64,000 nt of DNA from contig NZ_VXCA01000044.1 in NCBI RefSeq assembly GCF_011369485.1, positions 62,001 through 126,000 on the forward strand, given 5' to 3'. The DNA comes from Pseudomonas atagonensis (GTDB taxonomy: Bacteria > Pseudomonadota > Gammaproteobacteria > Pseudomonadales > Pseudomonadaceae). The position numbers were made by a program, and so were the translations under genes. Each line of letters starts with the position of its first letter. Positions within the stretch are counted from its first letter, which is position 1. Positions 8,636 to 16,700 of this stretch are shown here, piece after piece. The notes below the pieces were generated by a model. It did not search any database, was not told the origin of the DNA, and saw nothing but the letters and a program-made list of their open reading frames with translations.

Positions 8636-9262
8636 ATGAATAAAGTGCTGATCGTGGATGATCACCCCGTCATTCGTCTTGCTGTGCGTATGCTGATGGA
8701 GCGGCATGGCTACGAAGTTATTGCAGAAACCGATAATGGTGTGGATGCACTACAACTCGCTCGGGATCAAATGCCCGATATTGTCATTCTGGATATAGGA
8801 ATTCCCAAACTTGATGGCCTCGAAGTTATTGCGCGTCTGACATCGACCGCCATGCCTTTGAAAGTCCTGGTGCTGACGTCCCAGGCGCCCGGCCATTTTT
8901 CAATGCGTTGTATGCAGTCAGGGGCAGCGGGGTATGTATGTAAACAGCAGGATCTGACCGAACTGCTCAGTGCAATCAAAGCGGTGTTGTCGGGCTACAG
9001 TTACTTTCCCAATCAGGCGTTGCACACGGTTCGAACCAGTTTGGGCAATGCCAGCGAGTCCGACATGGTCGATCGACTTTCCGGTCGCGAAATGATGGTG
9101 CTGCAGCAGTTGGCAAGGGGCAAGACCAACAAGGAGATTGCCGACGGCATGTTTCTGAGTAACAAGACCGTCAGTACTTATAAAACCCGTCTGTTACTGA
9201 AGCTCAATGCGCGCTCACTGGTGGATCTGATCGAGCTGGCACAACGTAACGGTCTTGTTTGA
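8636..9262 (+). CDS. Orphan response regulator, NarL/FixJ (BvgA/EvgA-like) family
   Basis: 208 residues: an N-terminal receiver domain with acidic DDH at 8-10 and phospho-acceptor Asp53 in VILDIGIP, then a LuxR-type helix-turn-helix near the C-terminus (LSGREMMVLQQLARGKTNKEI, SNKTVSTYK). This layout matches BvgA/EvgA/RocA-type regulators, whose partners are usually hybrid sensor kinases; none is encoded nearby, so the cognate kinase must be elsewhere. Start at 8636 gives the normal MNKVLIVDDHP; upstream in-frame sequence is not conserved. Ends in front of a bidirectional terminator. Confidence 0.88.
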   Translation: MNKVLIVDDHPVIRLAVRMLMERHGYEVIAETDNGVDALQLARDQMPDIVILDIGIPKLDGLEVIARLTSTAMPLKVLVLTSQAPGHFSMRCMQSGAAGYVCKQQDLTELLSAIKAVLSGYSYFPNQALHTVRTSLGNASESDMVDRLSGREMMVLQQLARGKTNKEIADGMFLSNKTVSTYKTRLLLKLNARSLVDLIELAQRNGLV

Positions 9263-9317
9263 TCTCAAGGTGACTGACAGGATCATGGGCGATCGCAGTC
9301 GGTTTTCGGCAGAAAGT

Positions 9318-9344
9318 AAAAAGCCTCCGTTTCGGGAGGCTTTC
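9318..9344. terminator. Bidirectional terminator
   Basis: Hairpin AAAGCCTCC-GTTTC-GGGAGGCTTT between the response regulator (+) and the small gene 9350-9529 (-). Confidence 0.85.
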
Positions 9345-9349
9345 ATGCA

Positions 9350-9529
9350 TCAGAGATCAAAATCGTAATCGGCCAATTGCTTTTGCAGTCGGCGCTCCTC
9401 AAGCAGATTGTCGATGGTGCGGCGCTTGCTCAGGTTGGTCTTGGCTACTTCGACCACCGGATCGGCATCTTCAGGCTCTACGGGTTCGATGTCGTCATCT
9501 ACGTCCAGTTGTTCTTTGTCGCTACTCAT
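9350..9529 (-). CDS. Small acidic conserved protein (PA3496-like)
   Basis: A 59-residue protein read from the minus strand: it begins MSSDKEQLDVDDDIEP, is strongly acidic in its first half, and ends with a basic-then-acidic helix (NLSKRRTIDNLLEERR, then LADYDFDL). Pseudomonas species carry a short protein like this next to nth. No function is known to me. The reading frame is clean from ATG to TGA and the terminator lies right behind the stop, which supports a real gene. Confidence 0.75.
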   Translation of the reverse strand: MSSDKEQLDVDDDIEPVEPEDADPVVEVAKTNLSKRRTIDNLLEERRLQKQLADYDFDL

Positions 9530-9637
9530 ACAGGTTAACTCCCGGCTAAGACTGCCTTTGGCGCTCCTTATATCGGTAATGCAGCGACGGGTAAAAAAGA
9601 TTTTTTCAATCGACTTATCAATTGTTCCAATAGCGGA

Positions 9638-10276
9638 TCAATCGTCCGAGGTTTTGTGTTTGTATTCACACAAATCTTCGATCCGACAGCTGCCACAGCG
9701 CGGCTTGCGGGCGAGACACACGTAGCGACCGTGAAGGATCAGCCAATGGTGCGAGTCGAGCAGGAATTCTTTCGGCACAAACTTCATCAGCTTCTTTTCC
9801 ACCTCGACGACATTCTTGCCCGGTGCAATGCCGGTGCGATTGCTGACGCGGAAAATGTGCGTATCGACCGCCATGGTCAACTGGCGAAAAGCGGTGTTCA
9901 GCACCACGTTTGCCGTTTTCCGGCCCACGCCGGGTAACGCTTCCAGCTCTTCACGGGTTTGTGGAACCTCGCTGGCATGGCGCTCGACCAGCAAGCGGCA
10001 GGTCTCGATGACGTTTTTTGCTTTGCTGTTGTAGAGACCGATGGTCTTGATGTATTCGGACAAGCCTTCGACACCCAAGGCGTAGATCGCGGCGGGTGTG
10101 TTGGCTACCGGGAACAGTTTCGCCGTGGCCTTGTTGACGCCGACGTCTGTTGACTGTGCCGAGAGAATCACCGCAATCAGCAGCTCGAACGGTGTGGAGT
10201 AAGCCAGTTCGGTTTTCGGCTCGGGATTGTCTTCATGCAGTCGGCGAAAGATCTCAAGACGTTTTGCGGCATTCAT
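9638..10276 (-). CDS. nth: Endonuclease III
   Basis: 212 residues. Helix-hairpin-helix LPGVGRKTANVVL with the catalytic Lys, the catalytic Asp in VDTHIFRV, and the C-terminal [4Fe-4S] loop C-X6-C-X2-C-X5-C (CLARKPRCGSCRIEDLC). It is a bifunctional DNA glycosylase/AP lyase that removes oxidised pyrimidines. The ATG at 10276 overlaps the rnfE stop by four bases, so nth is the last gene of the rnf operon, as in many gammaproteobacteria. Confidence 0.96.
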   Translation of the reverse strand: MNAAKRLEIFRRLHEDNPEPKTELAYSTPFELLIAVILSAQSTDVGVNKATAKLFPVANTPAAIYALGVEGLSEYIKTIGLYNSKAKNVIETCRLLVERHASEVPQTREELEALPGVGRKTANVVLNTAFRQLTMAVDTHIFRVSNRTGIAPGKNVVEVEKKLMKFVPKEFLLDSHHWLILHGRYVCLARKPRCGSCRIEDLCEYKHKTSDD

Positions 10277-10854
10277 GGGCGATGCGTTTCCTTGGAAATA
10301 GAGTTCGGGCGAGTCCACGCCTGACGGGCTGCGAGCAGCAGGCCCAACAAAATGAAAGCGCCGGGCACCAGTGTGGCCAGGTGCAGCCCTTCACTAATTA
10401 GAAGCAAACCGCTCCAATGGTCGGACAGATTTCGACCGAGGCTGCCGTGACCAATGAGTTCACGCAGCGCGCTGAAACCGAGCATCAATCCTGCGAAACA
10501 GGAGCCATGCTTGAGGCGATCAGCCAATGCCTGACGAAGGAATCCATTTCGCTCCAGTACCACGCACTGCAAGGCGATCAATCCGGCGTAGAGACTGTAG
10601 GTTTGTTGCCACTGAGCAAACCAGCGCTGCATGAAAATTTCCGCGCAACCGGTCAGGGTGGCAGCCAGTAAGACACTGGCCAGCAGTGCACTTGCCCCAG
10701 ACATTCGCGAGCGCAACGGTGACTTGCATACGGCATACGTACCGAGCACGGCGGCCAACATCAGTAGTGTGCCCAGAGCTGCTGCCAGCGTGTCGGTGGC
10801 GCCAAGTAGCAGAACCAACAGCAATGAGTTCGACAACGTCGCATTCCGGTTCAT
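10273..10854 (-). CDS. rnfE: Rnf-complex membrane subunit E, divergent
   Basis: 193 residues with about six membrane helices, of the RnfA/RnfE-NqrD/NqrE family. Compared with E. coli RsxE as I remember it, the cysteine of the LLGLCP motif is replaced (LLGATD, Thr20), while the second one, Cys97 in ALQCVVLERNGF, is kept. The conserved REL and PPGAF-like (VPGAFILLG) segments are present. In canonical Rnf the RnfA/RnfE cysteines hold an intramembrane [2Fe-2S] cluster; see the findings. It overlaps rnfG and nth by four bases each. Confidence 0.82.
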   Translation of the reverse strand: MNRNATLSNSLLLVLLLGATDTLAAALGTLLMLAAVLGTYAVCKSPLRSRMSGASALLASVLLAATLTGCAEIFMQRWFAQWQQTYSLYAGLIALQCVVLERNGFLRQALADRLKHGSCFAGLMLGFSALRELIGHGSLGRNLSDHWSGLLLISEGLHLATLVPGAFILLGLLLAARQAWTRPNSISKETHRP

Positions 10855-11456
10855 GTTCCACTCCCCTGCAATGCCGCTCGATGCTCATCGAAGTAGCGTA
10901 AGGCGTCATGAATGGCGTTGATCACAGCGCGAGAGGTGATGGTTGCGCCGGCGATCTGATCAAACTGCCCCTGATCCTTTTTCAATGCCCAGGCGCTCTC
11001 TGCCGGTTCATTGCGGGATTTGCCGGTAAAAGCCGCCAGCCAGGCGTTGGGCCAATCGCCAATCAATCCGCCGAGGGCCGGGGTTTCGTTCTGCTTGAGG
11101 GTTTTTACTCCAAGCAATTTGCCGTTGGGGTCGATAGCGATCAGCAATTCGAGGGTGCTGGCATAGCCTTGCGTCTGGCTGCGCAGCAGTACCGCCACGG
11201 GCTGACCTTCTCTGCTGGCGCGATAGCCGGCAACAAGATGGCTGTGACTGAGCGTAACCTCAGTCAACGTCAGCGGTTGTTCCAGCGGCTGATTGTCGTA
11301 AGCGTCGGGCGCGAGCACGTCGAGCAGTGTGCGACTGTCGAGCTGACGTTGTGCGGCCGCGATCTGCGGTTCATTGCTGCGTTGGACAAGATACGTTGCG
11401 CCGAGGCCGATGACGGCCAGCAGCGTCAAAATGGTCACGTTCGCTGTCCGGTTCAT
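10851..11456 (-). CDS. rnfG: Rnf-complex subunit G (FMN-binding)
   Basis: 201 residues: one N-terminal membrane helix (NVTILTLLAVIGLGATYLV), then a periplasmic FMN-binding domain. The covalent FMN site S/A-G-A-T is seen as DQIAGATITSRAV. RnfG passes electrons between the membrane flavin of RnfD and the rest of the complex. The ATG at 11456 overlaps the rnfD stop (ATGA). The N-terminal half is variable but the flavin site is intact, so this subunit is likely functional. Confidence 0.88.
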   Translation of the reverse strand: MNRTANVTILTLLAVIGLGATYLVQRSNEPQIAAAQRQLDSRTLLDVLAPDAYDNQPLEQPLTLTEVTLSHSHLVAGYRASREGQPVAVLLRSQTQGYASTLELLIAIDPNGKLLGVKTLKQNETPALGGLIGDWPNAWLAAFTGKSRNEPAESAWALKKDQGQFDQIAGATITSRAVINAIHDALRYFDEHRAALQGSGT

Positions 11457-12436
11457 GGCGTCACCGCTGACTGACGGCTGGCAGAGAATCGCTCCAGCGC
11501 CGGCACACAGAGATTCATCATCAGCACTGCGAACGCCACGCCGTCCGGGTAACCCCCCCACGTGCGGATCAAATAGGTCAGCAGCCCGACGCCCATGCCG
11601 AACAGCAGACGAGCGAGGGGGCTTTTCGCTCCGGAGACCGGTTCGGTGATGATGAAAAAAGCGCCGAGCATGGTGGCGCCGCTCAGCAGGTGAAACAGTG
11701 GCGAGCCGTGAGAGTCCGAGCCCGAACCGTTCCAGCACAGCAGGCTGACGACAAACAGGCTGGCAAGCATGCCGACCGGGGCGTGCCAGGCGAATACCCG
11801 GCGTTGTAACAGGAACAGACCACCGGCAAGAAACGCCAGATTGACCCATTCCACACCACGCCCGCCAAAACGACCGAATGCCTGATTGCTGGCGAAAAGC
11901 TCGTTCATGGTCAGGCTTTTGTTGATGCGCAAACTGTCCAGCACCGTCGCCTTAACCCAGGCATCCGGCGCCTCACCGAGGCCAAACACTTGATGCATGG
12001 TCGCCGACAGATCCAGGCCATGTGCAGGCCAGTGGGTCATCGCTTGTGGGAACAACACCATCGCCAAAGCGAAACCGAGCATAGCGGGGTTGAACGGATT
12101 TTTACCGACGCCACCGTACAGGTGCTTGCCGAATAGCAGCCCCGCCGTAATCGCCGTCGCTGTCAGCCACCACGGGCAATAAGGTGGCAGGGCGGCGGCC
12201 AGCAACGTTGCACTGACCACGGCACTGCCGTCAGTGAGTGTGGGTTGCAACGGCTGCCGACGCAGGCGAGTGACAGCGGCCTCAACCAGCAACGCCGTGC
12301 CGATGGACAGCATCAGATTGATCAGTACGCCCCAGCCGTAAAGCCAGAACAGCGCGAGTAATCCCGGCAGGGTCGCCAGCAGCACCAGCTTCATCGCCTG
12401 TTGCAGGCGATCATCCGGCGTTTCAAGGGGCGACAT
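11453..12436 (-). CDS. rnfD: Rnf-complex membrane subunit D
   Basis: 327 residues, around nine to ten membrane helices, RnfD/NqrB family. The flavin-attachment motif SGAT is intact in HLLSGATMLGAFFIITEP, with the following PVSGAKSPLARLLFG segment. The start at 12436 lies 14 bases inside the rnfB coding end. In other bacteria rnfC would sit between rnfB and rnfD; here there is no space for it. Confidence 0.9.
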   Translation of the reverse strand: MSPLETPDDRLQQAMKLVLLATLPGLLALFWLYGWGVLINLMLSIGTALLVEAAVTRLRRQPLQPTLTDGSAVVSATLLAAALPPYCPWWLTATAITAGLLFGKHLYGGVGKNPFNPAMLGFALAMVLFPQAMTHWPAHGLDLSATMHQVFGLGEAPDAWVKATVLDSLRINKSLTMNELFASNQAFGRFGGRGVEWVNLAFLAGGLFLLQRRVFAWHAPVGMLASLFVVSLLCWNGSGSDSHGSPLFHLLSGATMLGAFFIITEPVSGAKSPLARLLFGMGVGLLTYLIRTWGGYPDGVAFAVLMMNLCVPALERFSASRQSAVTP

Positions 12437-13631
12437 GATCTTGCACCTGGCGCTCGGCGTCTTGCAGGCGGGCACGGGCCTTGTCGAGGACTTCGTCTGG
12501 AATGTCGGCGCGGCGTTCGAGCTTGCTCAGGTCGGCCCGAGCGTAGGCCAATTCGGTTTTGAGCTGACGAAGCTGGCTGTCGATCGGGCGCTTTTCCACT
12601 CGCACCAAGTCAGGCACCGCTTGTTCACTTATGGCTTCTGCGGCATGCAGGGCTTTTTCGGCGTCACGCAGGGCTTGCTCCAGAATCGCGATCTGTTCGG
12701 GTGCGGCTTCTGCGCTCTGGGCCTTTTTCAGTTCGGCGCGGCGCATGGCCAGCTGGATTTTCGCGCGCTTCAGGTCTGCATCTTTCGCCGGGGCAGGCGC
12801 TGCAGGCGCCGCAGGGGCGGGTGTATCGATTTTCGCCAGGGCCCGTTCCGCCGCTTCGAACTGTTGTTGCAGCACGATCAATTGCGATTGCTGCTCAAAC
12901 GTTGGCGGATGACCGAAGGCCTTCAAAGATTTGTTTAACTGAGCGCGGCTCATCGCGACATCGATCTTGGCTTTTTTCAGGGCGGCGTCGGCGGTGGCGG
13001 CCTTCTGCGCGCGAACACGCTCAAGGGCGGCCTGCACCGGATCAAGGGTTTGCACTTCAGGCTCCGCGGCCCGTTTGGCGCGTGCTTCACGTTCAGCCTG
13101 TTTCTGCTGCTCTTCACGCAGCAAGCGCTCGTTGCGCCGCTCGAAGCGTTGACGTGCGTGATCACGTTTGGCTGCCCGCGCACGCTGTTCATCCAGACTG
13201 AAGGCCAGACCACCGACCACCGGCAGGGTACTTGGCGGCAACGGATGCATTTCGATGCAATCCACCGGGCAGGGCGCCACACACAGATCGCAGCCAGTGC
13301 ATTCGTCGATGAGCACCGTGTGCATCAGTTTTGCGGCGCCGACTATTGCGTCGATCGGGCAGGCCTGAATGCACTTGGTGCAACCGATGCATTCGGCCTC
13401 GCGGATGTAAGCCACTTGCGGCGGTGCCGAGCCGCGACTGATGTCCAGTTCCAGCACTGGTATTTTCAACAATTCGGCCAGCGCGGTGATGGTTTCGTCC
13501 CCGCCGGGTGGGCACTTGTTGATCGGCTCGCCAGCGGCGATGCCTTCTGCGTAGGGCTTGCATCCGGGATGGCCGCACTTGCCGCATTGGGTCTGCGGCA
13601 GGAGGGCATCGATGCGTTGAATCAGACTCAT
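12423..13631 (-). CDS. rnfB: RnfB ferredoxin subunit with long repeated helical C-terminal extension
   Basis: 402 residues, about twice the usual RnfB length. The N-terminus lacks the usual membrane helix: it begins MSLIQRIDALLPQTQCGKCG, directly with the first cluster motif (Cys16, 19, 24, 40). Two [4Fe-4S] ferredoxin motifs follow: Cys81/84/87/91 and Cys111/114/117/121. After residue 145 comes a basic coiled-coil stretch, then three related ~50-residue helical hairpins at about 218-268, 287-332 and 350-399, each with an 'LK.AK..LA..RA.L.K' start and an 'L...L..AE.AL' end. This tail resembles the Ala/Lys-rich end of RnfC. rnfA overlaps its start by four bases. Confidence 0.88.
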   Translation of the reverse strand: MSLIQRIDALLPQTQCGKCGHPGCKPYAEGIAAGEPINKCPPGGDETITALAELLKIPVLELDISRGSAPPQVAYIREAECIGCTKCIQACPIDAIVGAAKLMHTVLIDECTGCDLCVAPCPVDCIEMHPLPPSTLPVVGGLAFSLDEQRARAAKRDHARQRFERRNERLLREEQQKQAEREARAKRAAEPEVQTLDPVQAALERVRAQKAATADAALKKAKIDVAMSRAQLNKSLKAFGHPPTFEQQSQLIVLQQQFEAAERALAKIDTPAPAAPAAPAPAKDADLKRAKIQLAMRRAELKKAQSAEAAPEQIAILEQALRDAEKALHAAEAISEQAVPDLVRVEKRPIDSQLRQLKTELAYARADLSKLERRADIPDEVLDKARARLQDAERQVQDHVAP

Positions 13632-14197
13632 GTTTTGATCAGTCCACTGAATCCGAGAAAAATCACTGCGATCAGTCCGGCGCCGATCAGGTCGATCGGC
13701 AAGCCGCGAAAGGGCAGAGGAATATCGTTGCCGGCGGTGCGTTCGCGCAAGTCGCTGAACAGGCTCAGTACTATCCAGAAACCCAGGCCCGCACCAAGAT
13801 TCAATGCCGTTGTGTGCAGCAACCCTTGATCATTTTGTGCATTGATCAGCGCTAGTCCGAGCACGCCGGCATTGCCCAGCAACAGCGGCCACAAACCGTC
13901 GAACGGTAAACCTGGCAGCCAGCGCGTCAGCCCTTTCAGCAACGGCGCAATCAGCAACACGCTTAATGGCAGAAACACGAACAGGCGCAGTCCCTGCAGT
14001 TGAAGCGGCACGAGCAACCAATGCCAGATGAGCTGACCGATGACGCCGACGATCAGCATCAGACACAACGTCGCCAGCCCCAGCGCATGCACTTGCCGGC
14101 GACCGCCCGCCAACAGCGGATCGACGCCCAGCGGCCAGTGCAACACGAAGTTGTTGAGCAGCGCGGCACTGATGAGCGTAAGCACAAGTTCGGTCAT
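13628..14197 (-). CDS. rnfA: Rnf-complex membrane subunit A, divergent
   Basis: 189 residues, about six membrane helices, first gene of the operon. It keeps the RnfA landmarks NNFVL near the N-terminus, the RER motif (DLRERTAG) and the PLPFRGLPIDLIGAG end. The two cysteines expected in LGLCP and TNCAVLG are replaced by Asp26 (LGVDP) and Ala110 (GNAGVLG). The gene is otherwise collinear and intact. Partners: rnfB, rnfD, rnfG, rnfE, nth in one overlapping unit. Confidence 0.82.
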   Translation of the reverse strand: MTELVLTLISAALLNNFVLHWPLGVDPLLAGGRRQVHALGLATLCLMLIVGVIGQLIWHWLLVPLQLQGLRLFVFLPLSVLLIAPLLKGLTRWLPGLPFDGLWPLLLGNAGVLGLALINAQNDQGLLHTTALNLGAGLGFWIVLSLFSDLRERTAGNDIPLPFRGLPIDLIGAGLIAVIFLGFSGLIKT

Positions 14198-14261
14198 GGT
14201 TCTGCCAGCGAAACGGGCGGGTGTGTCTTAAGGTTAGGCATTATCCGGCCAGATATGAAAA

Positions 14262-14298
14262 ATCCCACAGGCATGCGGAGCACGCCTGTGGGATCGAT
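14262..14298 (-). terminator. Terminator downstream of metG
   Basis: Hairpin ATCCCACAGGC-ATGCGGAGCAC-GCCTGTGGGAT; on the minus strand the second arm is followed by TTTTT. It lies just after the metG stop codon. Confidence 0.8.
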
Positions 14299-14311
14299 TC
14301 ACCGCCGAGTC

Positions 14312-16363
14312 TTATTTGATGCGTTGACCCGGTTTGGCGCCGCTGTCCGGGCTCAGCAGGTAGATTTCTTCACCGCCCGGGCCGGCAGCCATCACCATGC
14401 CTTCGGAAATACCGAACTTCATTTTCCGTGGCTTGAGGTTGGCAATCATCATGGTCAGACGGCCGTCGAGTTTCGACGGATCCGGGTAAGCGCTCTTGAT
14501 CCCGGAGAACACGTTGCGTTGCTCGTCACCGATATCGAGAGTCAAGCGCAGCAGCTTGTCTGCGCCTTCAACGTGTTCGGCCTTGACGATCAGCGCGACG
14601 CGCAGGTCGATGGCGGCAAAGGCGTCGAAGTCGATTTCCGGCGACAGCGGATCCTTGGCCAGTTCGCCATTACCGGCAGGTGCAGCGGCACCGGTATCGG
14701 TCTGGCTGGCGGTCAGGTCTTCTTTCGAGGCGTCGGTCATGGCTTGCACTTTTACCGGGTCGATGCGGGTCATCAACGGCTTGAATTCGTTCAACTGGTG
14801 GTTGGCCAGCAGGGTGGTGTGGTCGTTCCAGGTCAGCGGGGCGACATTGAGGAACGCCTCGGCATCGGCAGCCAGCAGCGGCAGCACCGGTTTGAGGAAG
14901 ATCACCAACTGGCGGAACAGGTTGATCGCCGTGGCGCAGACTGCCTGGACTTCATCCTGCTTGCCTTCCTGCTTGTTCAGCGACCAAGGCGCCTTGTCGG
15001 CGATCCACGCGTTGGCGCGGTCGGCCAAGGCCATGGTTTCGCGCATGGCACGGGCGAAGTCGCGAGCCTCGTAAGCATCAGCGATGCTTGGCGCGGCGGC
15101 CAAAAACGCTTCGGTCAGCTCTGGCGCGGCGTTGTTACCGACCAGCAGGCCGGCGTTGCCCTTCTGGATGAAACCGGCGCAACGGCTGGCGATGTTGACG
15201 ACTTTGCCGACCAGATCCGAGTTGACCTTCTGCACGAAGTCTTCGAGGTTCAGGTCGAGGTCGTCGACGCCACGGCCCAGTTTGGCCGCGTAGTAGTAGC
15301 GCAGGTATTCCGGCGACAGGTGATCCAGGTAGGTACGGGCCTTGATGAAGGTACCGCGCGATTTGGACATCTTCTGACCGTTGACGGTCAGGTAGCCGTG
15401 CACATTGATGCCGGTCGGCTTGCGGAAACCCGCGCCTTCAAGCATCGCCGGCCAGAACAGCGCATGGAAGTTGACGATGTCCTTGCCGATGAAGTGGTAC
15501 AGCTCGGCGGTGGAGTCCTTGCCCCAGAACGCGTCGAAGTCCAGCTCCGGCGTGCGGTTGCACAGGTTCTTGAAGCTGGCCATGTAGCCGATCGGCGCGT
15601 CCAGCCACACGTAGAAATACTTGCCCGGCTCGCCCGGAATCTCGAAACCGAAGTACGGCGCATCGCGGGAGATGTCCCACTGTTGCAGGCCGGCGTCCAG
15701 CCATTCGGCGATCTTGTTGGCCACGGCGTCTTGCAAGGTGCCGCTGCGGGTCCAGGTTTGCAGCATTTGCTGGAAATCCGGCAGCTTGAAGAAGAAGTGC
15801 TGGGAATCTTTCAGCACCGGGGTGGCGCCGGAGATTGCCGACTTCGGATCCTTCAGGTCGGTCGGCGCATAGGTCGCACCGCATTTTTCGCAGTTGTCAC
15901 CGTACTGGTCTTCGGTGCCGCATTTCGGGCAGGTGCCCTTGATGAAGCGGTCGGCCAGGAACATTTTCTTTTCCGGGTCGAAATACTGGGTGATCGAGCG
16001 TTGGGCGATGTGCCCGGCGTCACGCAGCTTCAGGTAGATCTGGCTCGACAGCTCACGGTTTTCTTCGGCGTGAGTGGAGTGGAAGTTGTCGAAGTCCACC
16101 AGGAACTCGGCAAAGTCGGCGCTGTGTTCAGCCTGGACGTTGGCGATCAGTTGTTCCGGGGTGATGCCTTCTTTTTCCGCGCGCAGCATGATCGCCGAAC
16201 CGTGGGCGTCGTCGGCGCAGACGTAAATGCATTGATTGCCGCGATGCTTCTGGAAGCGCACCCACATATCGGTCTGGATGTATTCCAGCATATGGCCAAG
16301 GTGAATCGAACCGTTGGCGTAGGGCAGGGCGCTGGTGACGAGGATCTTGCGTGGTTCGGACAT
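14312..16363 (-). CDS. metG: Methionyl-tRNA synthetase
   Basis: 683 residues, long form. Class I signature HLGHM (HIGH box) near the N-terminus, a zinc knuckle CPKCGTEDQYGDNCEKCG at about 145, KMSKSRG, an anticodon-binding helical domain, and a C-terminal tRNA-binding (EMAP/Trbp111-like) domain with FDAFAAIDLRVALIVKAE. It charges methionine on initiator and elongator tRNA. Divergent from apbC across a 337-base gap occupied mainly by a repeat. The start at 16363 is the only good one. Confidence 0.97.
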   Translation of the reverse strand: MSEPRKILVTSALPYANGSIHLGHMLEYIQTDMWVRFQKHRGNQCIYVCADDAHGSAIMLRAEKEGITPEQLIANVQAEHSADFAEFLVDFDNFHSTHAEENRELSSQIYLKLRDAGHIAQRSITQYFDPEKKMFLADRFIKGTCPKCGTEDQYGDNCEKCGATYAPTDLKDPKSAISGATPVLKDSQHFFFKLPDFQQMLQTWTRSGTLQDAVANKIAEWLDAGLQQWDISRDAPYFGFEIPGEPGKYFYVWLDAPIGYMASFKNLCNRTPELDFDAFWGKDSTAELYHFIGKDIVNFHALFWPAMLEGAGFRKPTGINVHGYLTVNGQKMSKSRGTFIKARTYLDHLSPEYLRYYYAAKLGRGVDDLDLNLEDFVQKVNSDLVGKVVNIASRCAGFIQKGNAGLLVGNNAAPELTEAFLAAAPSIADAYEARDFARAMRETMALADRANAWIADKAPWSLNKQEGKQDEVQAVCATAINLFRQLVIFLKPVLPLLAADAEAFLNVAPLTWNDHTTLLANHQLNEFKPLMTRIDPVKVQAMTDASKEDLTASQTDTGAAAPAGNGELAKDPLSPEIDFDAFAAIDLRVALIVKAEHVEGADKLLRLTLDIGDEQRNVFSGIKSAYPDPSKLDGRLTMMIANLKPRKMKFGISEGMVMAAGPGGEEIYLLSPDSGAKPGQRIK

Positions 16364-16458
16364 GTGGGGCTTCGCTACTTGATGAAACGGAGGTCGGCCA
16401 CTATAAAGCGCTGGCGCTTATTTTTCACCCCTGAGCCGTCGGGTACTTTGGGAGCACT

Positions 16459-16610
16459 TGTGGCGAGGGGATTCAGCGAAACGTCGCACCGCCCCGTTCG
16501 GCTGCGCACCAGCCGTGAAACCATTGAACGCGGTGTACCTGATACACCGAGGTATCAGGTTTTAGGGCGGCTTCGCCACCCAACGGGGATAAATCCCCTC
16601 GCCACAGAGG
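16459..16610. repeat. Long palindromic repeat, GAGGGGATTTATCCCC family (copy 1)
   Basis: About 150 bases ending in inverted copies of TGTGGCGAGGGGATT and AAATCCCCTCGCCACA. The interior has CCCCGTTCGGCTGCGCA and GGGCGGCTTCGCCACCCAACGGGG. A close copy lies at 33610-33748. It fills the metG-apbC gap, so promoters of both genes are close to or inside its edges. Confidence 0.85.
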
Positions 16611-16700
16611 ATTTCCGGCTCAAGTAATCTGTTCGCCTCAAATCTGTGTCCAGCGTACGATACCCGCCATCTTTTCCCAGTCTTGTTATCGGAGTTGCCC

